This document shows positions 35,256 through 38,604 of a stretch of DNA of 38,604 bases, piece by piece. Within the stretch, counting starts at the first letter, position 1, and each line of letters opens with the position of its first letter. Under the pieces are notes generated by a model. It did no database searches. It was not told where the DNA came from and saw only the letters and a list, made by a program, of their open reading frames with translations. The position numbers and the translations under genes were made by a program. Source of the stretch: Verrucomicrobiaceae bacterium (lineage in GTDB: Bacteria > Verrucomicrobiota > Verrucomicrobiia > Verrucomicrobiales > V1-33); contig JAIXVE010000107.1 of the NCBI GenBank assembly GCA_027483175.1, positions 1-38,604 of the forward strand. The letters are read 5' to 3'.

Positions 35256-36626
35256 TCAGGGACCGATCAGGCGCCGGGCATCCTCTGACTGCGTCGCCAG
35301 CCAGTCGGCCGCCTCTTCCGGACGTTCTTCGCTCCATTCCCTGAACTGACGCTTCACGACTCCCGGCATTTGGGGCGCGGCTCCCGCGGCAAGGGCCGCC
35401 GTCAATCCCGCGGCAGGATCCGTCACCGCCAGCTTCATCGCTTGATTCAGCAATCCGGTGTCTTTCACCGACCCGGGCGGGAGAAGGGACATGGCCTTCC
35501 TGAGCATGGGTTCCGGAACGCCGAATGGGTCGCCGCTGTTCAGTAGGCTAGCCGTGAAGCTCAATTCCTGCCAGCGGCTGTGCGTCTCCATCAGAACGCC
35601 CAGCTTTGCGTCATTTCGAATGCTGACACACCCGGTAGCGGTCGCGATCACATACGCCGTACGATCCCGTTCTTCCCGTTCCGGAATCGATCGAAGCGCA
35701 GCGATCAAACCCTCCCGGTCGCGATCCCAAAGATCACCGAGTCGGCGCGCGATGGCCTGTCCACTCATCCCATCGTACCCGGAGGACAGCCCTATACCGA
35801 AGAATGGCTGATCGGTGCTCATGTCGAAAGCAGCCGCCCGACTGAGCGCCCCGCAAAGTCTCGCCGCAGCCACATAGTAACTGGCAGGCGGGGTAAGCGA
35901 ATGCAGGCGCTGAATGCCCCTGTTTCCGGCGACACGCGCCGCTTCAGCCTCCTTTCCGTCCGTTGATGAAACCGCCGCTGTAGCTTTGTTGACCTCAGCA
36001 ACAGCCCGGTCGAAGGCAGCTGCTGTCCTTGGATTGGCTGGTAGCCGCTGCTCGGCCTGACAAAAGGCCGCCGTATTGTTCCACGGCTCCGCCAGCGGCT
36101 TCCCTTCCAGCAAGGCCTCCTGAGGGCTCATCCCTGTGGCTGCCTGGAAACGCCGCACGGTTTCGTCCGGGCAGTGCCGACAGGCGAGACCGAGACCGGA
36201 AGGATACTTCGCAAGGATGAAATCGAGCGCTGCACCCGGAGCTTTGCGCAGCCAAACGTCGAGCAGAACCTGGAGCATTTCACTGCCGTGGGTCTCTCCG
36301 GAAAAGGCTAGTGCCGCCTCGCATTCACGGGCCAGTTCCTTCGTGCTCAGGCGTTCCACCGCAGCCATGACTCCAGCGACTTTGGAGGGTTCCGGCTCGC
36401 TGCTTTTGCTGGTGAAGAGGAATTCCTCCATCTGCACTGCCGCCGGGCTGTGCTTCTGGAACACCAACTCTCCGCCGGGAGCGGGAGTGACGACGGACAG
36501 CGCCCGCGCCGGCCGGGCCAGTGGAACCGGTGGCGTCGGCTCATGGTCATAGACTCCAGCCAGTCCTAGCACCACAGCGGTCGCGGCGGCAGAAAAGAGA
36601 AAAGGTGCCAGTCGGATCAGTTTCAT
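35256..36626 (-). CDS. Hypothetical membrane-anchored helical-repeat-like protein
   Basis: 456 aa; N-terminal TM LAPFLFSAAATAVVLGLAGVY; 2 bp downstream of the sigma-factor gene. Confidence 0.8.
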   Translation of the reverse strand: MKLIRLAPFLFSAAATAVVLGLAGVYDHEPTPPVPLARPARALSVVTPAPGGELVFQKHSPAAVQMEEFLFTSKSSEPEPSKVAGVMAAVERLSTKELARECEAALAFSGETHGSEMLQVLLDVWLRKAPGAALDFILAKYPSGLGLACRHCPDETVRRFQAATGMSPQEALLEGKPLAEPWNNTAAFCQAEQRLPANPRTAAAFDRAVAEVNKATAAVSSTDGKEAEAARVAGNRGIQRLHSLTPPASYYVAAARLCGALSRAAAFDMSTDQPFFGIGLSSGYDGMSGQAIARRLGDLWDRDREGLIAALRSIPEREERDRTAYVIATATGCVSIRNDAKLGVLMETHSRWQELSFTASLLNSGDPFGVPEPMLRKAMSLLPPGSVKDTGLLNQAMKLAVTDPAAGLTAALAAGAAPQMPGVVKRQFREWSEERPEEAADWLATQSEDARRLIGP

Positions 36627-36628
36627 GG

Positions 36629-38599
36629 TCAGGGTAATGCTCGCAGGGCCTCACGCAGCGGCTTGAAGACATCGTTTGCACTGCTTTCCAGAAACGACGC
36701 CACGCCAGCAGGGTCTGCGGTTTTCCACATGCGGAACCACGGCCCCACCCTCGACTCAGCCGGCGTCTTCACATATTCCTCGCGCTTCGCGTTGTCGGAA
36801 ATCAAGTCTCCCATGAATCGCCTGTTGAGGAGCTCAGCCACCTCCGCCGCCCCGTTCCTCACCAGATCGGGGTGAGCTTCCAGCCACGGCAGCCACGTGT
36901 CAGGATCTGTCAGCGACCAATTGCCGGCAATGCTGAGCATCTCGGGAGCCCCGGCGGGATGATCGTAAATCATGTCCGCGGCTTCCATGACTTCGTGGCG
37001 GGAGTTTGCAGAATTGAGCGCACGCCCCAGTGCCGGTGATCGCGCTGAAGGCGGCTGATCCAGCCCCCAGGTGAGGAGGCCGCGCCATGACTTCTTTGCC
37101 CATTCCGTGCAGAGGGCATCGCAGGTGCGCCTCAAGGCATCGCCGCGCAGGCACTCACTCAACGCCGTCGCACAGCGCAGAAAATCCTCCTCCGATTCAA
37201 CAAAACGAATGGCTGCCTCCGCCCACCAGCGGTGTTTCGCCCGCTGCAGACCTTCCAGACTTTCCTCCAAGTACTGCTCCCGGTTTGCCAGATCCACGAA
37301 CCCATCGGCATCCAGCCTGCCCAGCCAACCGGCGGCGCTTCGGGCAGCATCGTCGCCGGGATACTCACCATTGAGAATGCGCCGGCAGAGCGCATCACGC
37401 GGCCCCTGCGGCAGCGCACGCAGCCCTATGTGAAGATGGGAATTCGCCCGCTGCACGAACCAGGACGGAGCAGGCGGCAGCATCAGTTCGTAGAGCGCCT
37501 CCACGTTGTGCTGCGCGAGACTTTCCAGCCACGTGGCATAGAGAAACCGCCCGCGGTTTCCAGTCAGGGAGAAATTCTCCTCTTCCAGCAGCTCCAGCAA
37601 CCGCCGCAGTGCCTCCGGCTGGTCCGCGACAGCCACAGACTGGGCCAGCGCAAGCTGCCGGTAATGCGTTGCCGGCGGCGCATAATCCCCAGGCTCAGCA
37701 ATGCACAGCGCCACGAGCTGCTGCACGATTTCCTCAATGGCCGCCGCGGCAGGCCGGGACGGAAACATCCGCACAGAGGCTTTCGCGGGACGCCCCACGG
37801 CCCGGTTGGCCTGCCCCGCGGTGACATGGCTGGAAACACGCTGGAGTGACGGGGCACTGCACAGCAGCACCGCCCCCACACCGGCGACCATCGGTGCAGC
37901 CATTGCCGTCCATCTCCACACCCGCGCCGCCGTGCCGCCCACCATCGGGCGCACACTCTGCAGAATGGCCGAGGGAACCCCCGGAGCCGCGGCCTGCGCC
38001 GGATCGCGCAAAGCAGCCACGATCGCTGCCACGCTGAGCGCCCCCGCTGCTCCGCCACGACTCAACCGGGAGCGCATCCGCTCCAGCGCCCGACTCACCC
38101 GCTTCTGTGCCGCATCCTCCGAAATGCCCAGCACCGCACTGACCTCGCGCAGGCTTCGCCCTTCCAGATAGCGCAGCGTCACCACTTCCCGGTCCGCCCG
38201 CGGCAAGGCCGTCAGGCAGTCATCGAGGTCCGCCAGCAACTCCACCTGCGGACCCGACACCGGGCGTTCATGCAAATCGGCCGCCACCTGTTCCCGGGCC
38301 CGCCGACGGCGCTCCGCCTTCAGGTAGTCAGCCGCCGCCATGCAAGCCCGACGGTGCAGCCACCCGCCCAGCCGCTCATCCTCAGGCAACGACGGACCGC
38401 GCTTCGCCAGCGCCGCAAACACATTCTGCGCCACATCCTGCGCCGCCGCCGGCTCCCCCGTCTTCCGCAGCGCAGTGCTGTACACAAGCCCGGCATACCG
38501 CTGCACAATCCCCGCAAACGCACGCTCCGACCCGTTCCGCCGGTACGCTCCCAGCAGGACGGACACCGGCTCCACAGATTCACTCACAGGCGCACTCAT
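36629..38599 (-). CDS. ECF sigma factor fused to TM segment and large C-terminal domain
   Basis: LRKTGEPAAAQDVAQNVFAALAKR, LPRADREVVTLRYLEGRSLREVSAVLGISEDAAQKRVSRALERMR, then TM AMAAPMVAGVGAVLLCSA and ~400 aa. Confidence 0.9.
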   Translation of the reverse strand: MSAPVSESVEPVSVLLGAYRRNGSERAFAGIVQRYAGLVYSTALRKTGEPAAAQDVAQNVFAALAKRGPSLPEDERLGGWLHRRACMAAADYLKAERRRRAREQVAADLHERPVSGPQVELLADLDDCLTALPRADREVVTLRYLEGRSLREVSAVLGISEDAAQKRVSRALERMRSRLSRGGAAGALSVAAIVAALRDPAQAAAPGVPSAILQSVRPMVGGTAARVWRWTAMAAPMVAGVGAVLLCSAPSLQRVSSHVTAGQANRAVGRPAKASVRMFPSRPAAAAIEEIVQQLVALCIAEPGDYAPPATHYRQLALAQSVAVADQPEALRRLLELLEEENFSLTGNRGRFLYATWLESLAQHNVEALYELMLPPAPSWFVQRANSHLHIGLRALPQGPRDALCRRILNGEYPGDDAARSAAGWLGRLDADGFVDLANREQYLEESLEGLQRAKHRWWAEAAIRFVESEEDFLRCATALSECLRGDALRRTCDALCTEWAKKSWRGLLTWGLDQPPSARSPALGRALNSANSRHEVMEAADMIYDHPAGAPEMLSIAGNWSLTDPDTWLPWLEAHPDLVRNGAAEVAELLNRRFMGDLISDNAKREEYVKTPAESRVGPWFRMWKTADPAGVASFLESSANDVFKPLREALRALP

Positions 38600-38604
38600 C
38601 ACCC

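Overview
Chromosomal window that looks like a Verrucomicrobiota/PVC-type bacterium (inferred from gene families and gene style, not proven). Left part (1-7.4 kb): repeat-rich accessory DNA with a RelE/ParE-Phd type toxin-antitoxin pair, a duplicated orphan DUF1778 antitoxin, several copies of a dispersed ~110-bp hairpin-bearing repeat, small hypothetical/membrane genes, and gene fragments next to an IS630 transposase remnant. Core part (7.6-16.7 kb): a fur-like regulator plus sufC-sufB-DUF4177-sufD operon with a striking 25-bp dyad just upstream, a solitary cytochrome P450, an M20 deacylase, an NAD-dependent sugar-nucleotide epimerase and a GrpB-family protein. Middle (16.9-31 kb): ECF sigma factor, transmembrane Ser/Thr kinase with a C-terminal repeat region, a ~3000-aa secreted multidomain protein (LamG, beta-helix repeats, cadherin-like, 7 FG-GAP blades, delta-60 repeats) and a P-domain secreted protein, all on the minus strand. 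31.3-35.2 kb: a run of small unrelated plus-strand genes (MGMT/Atl-like, DUF4375, bacterial PH, SUKH-like, a DUF2442 fragment) with three attC-like GAAC...GTTC dyads, which is my best candidate for an undescribed cassette-type array. Right end: an ECF sigma factor fused to a transmembrane/large C-terminal domain plus an adjacent partner gene. No tRNA, rRNA or CRISPR array was seen. All family calls are by eye from motifs; no database search was run.
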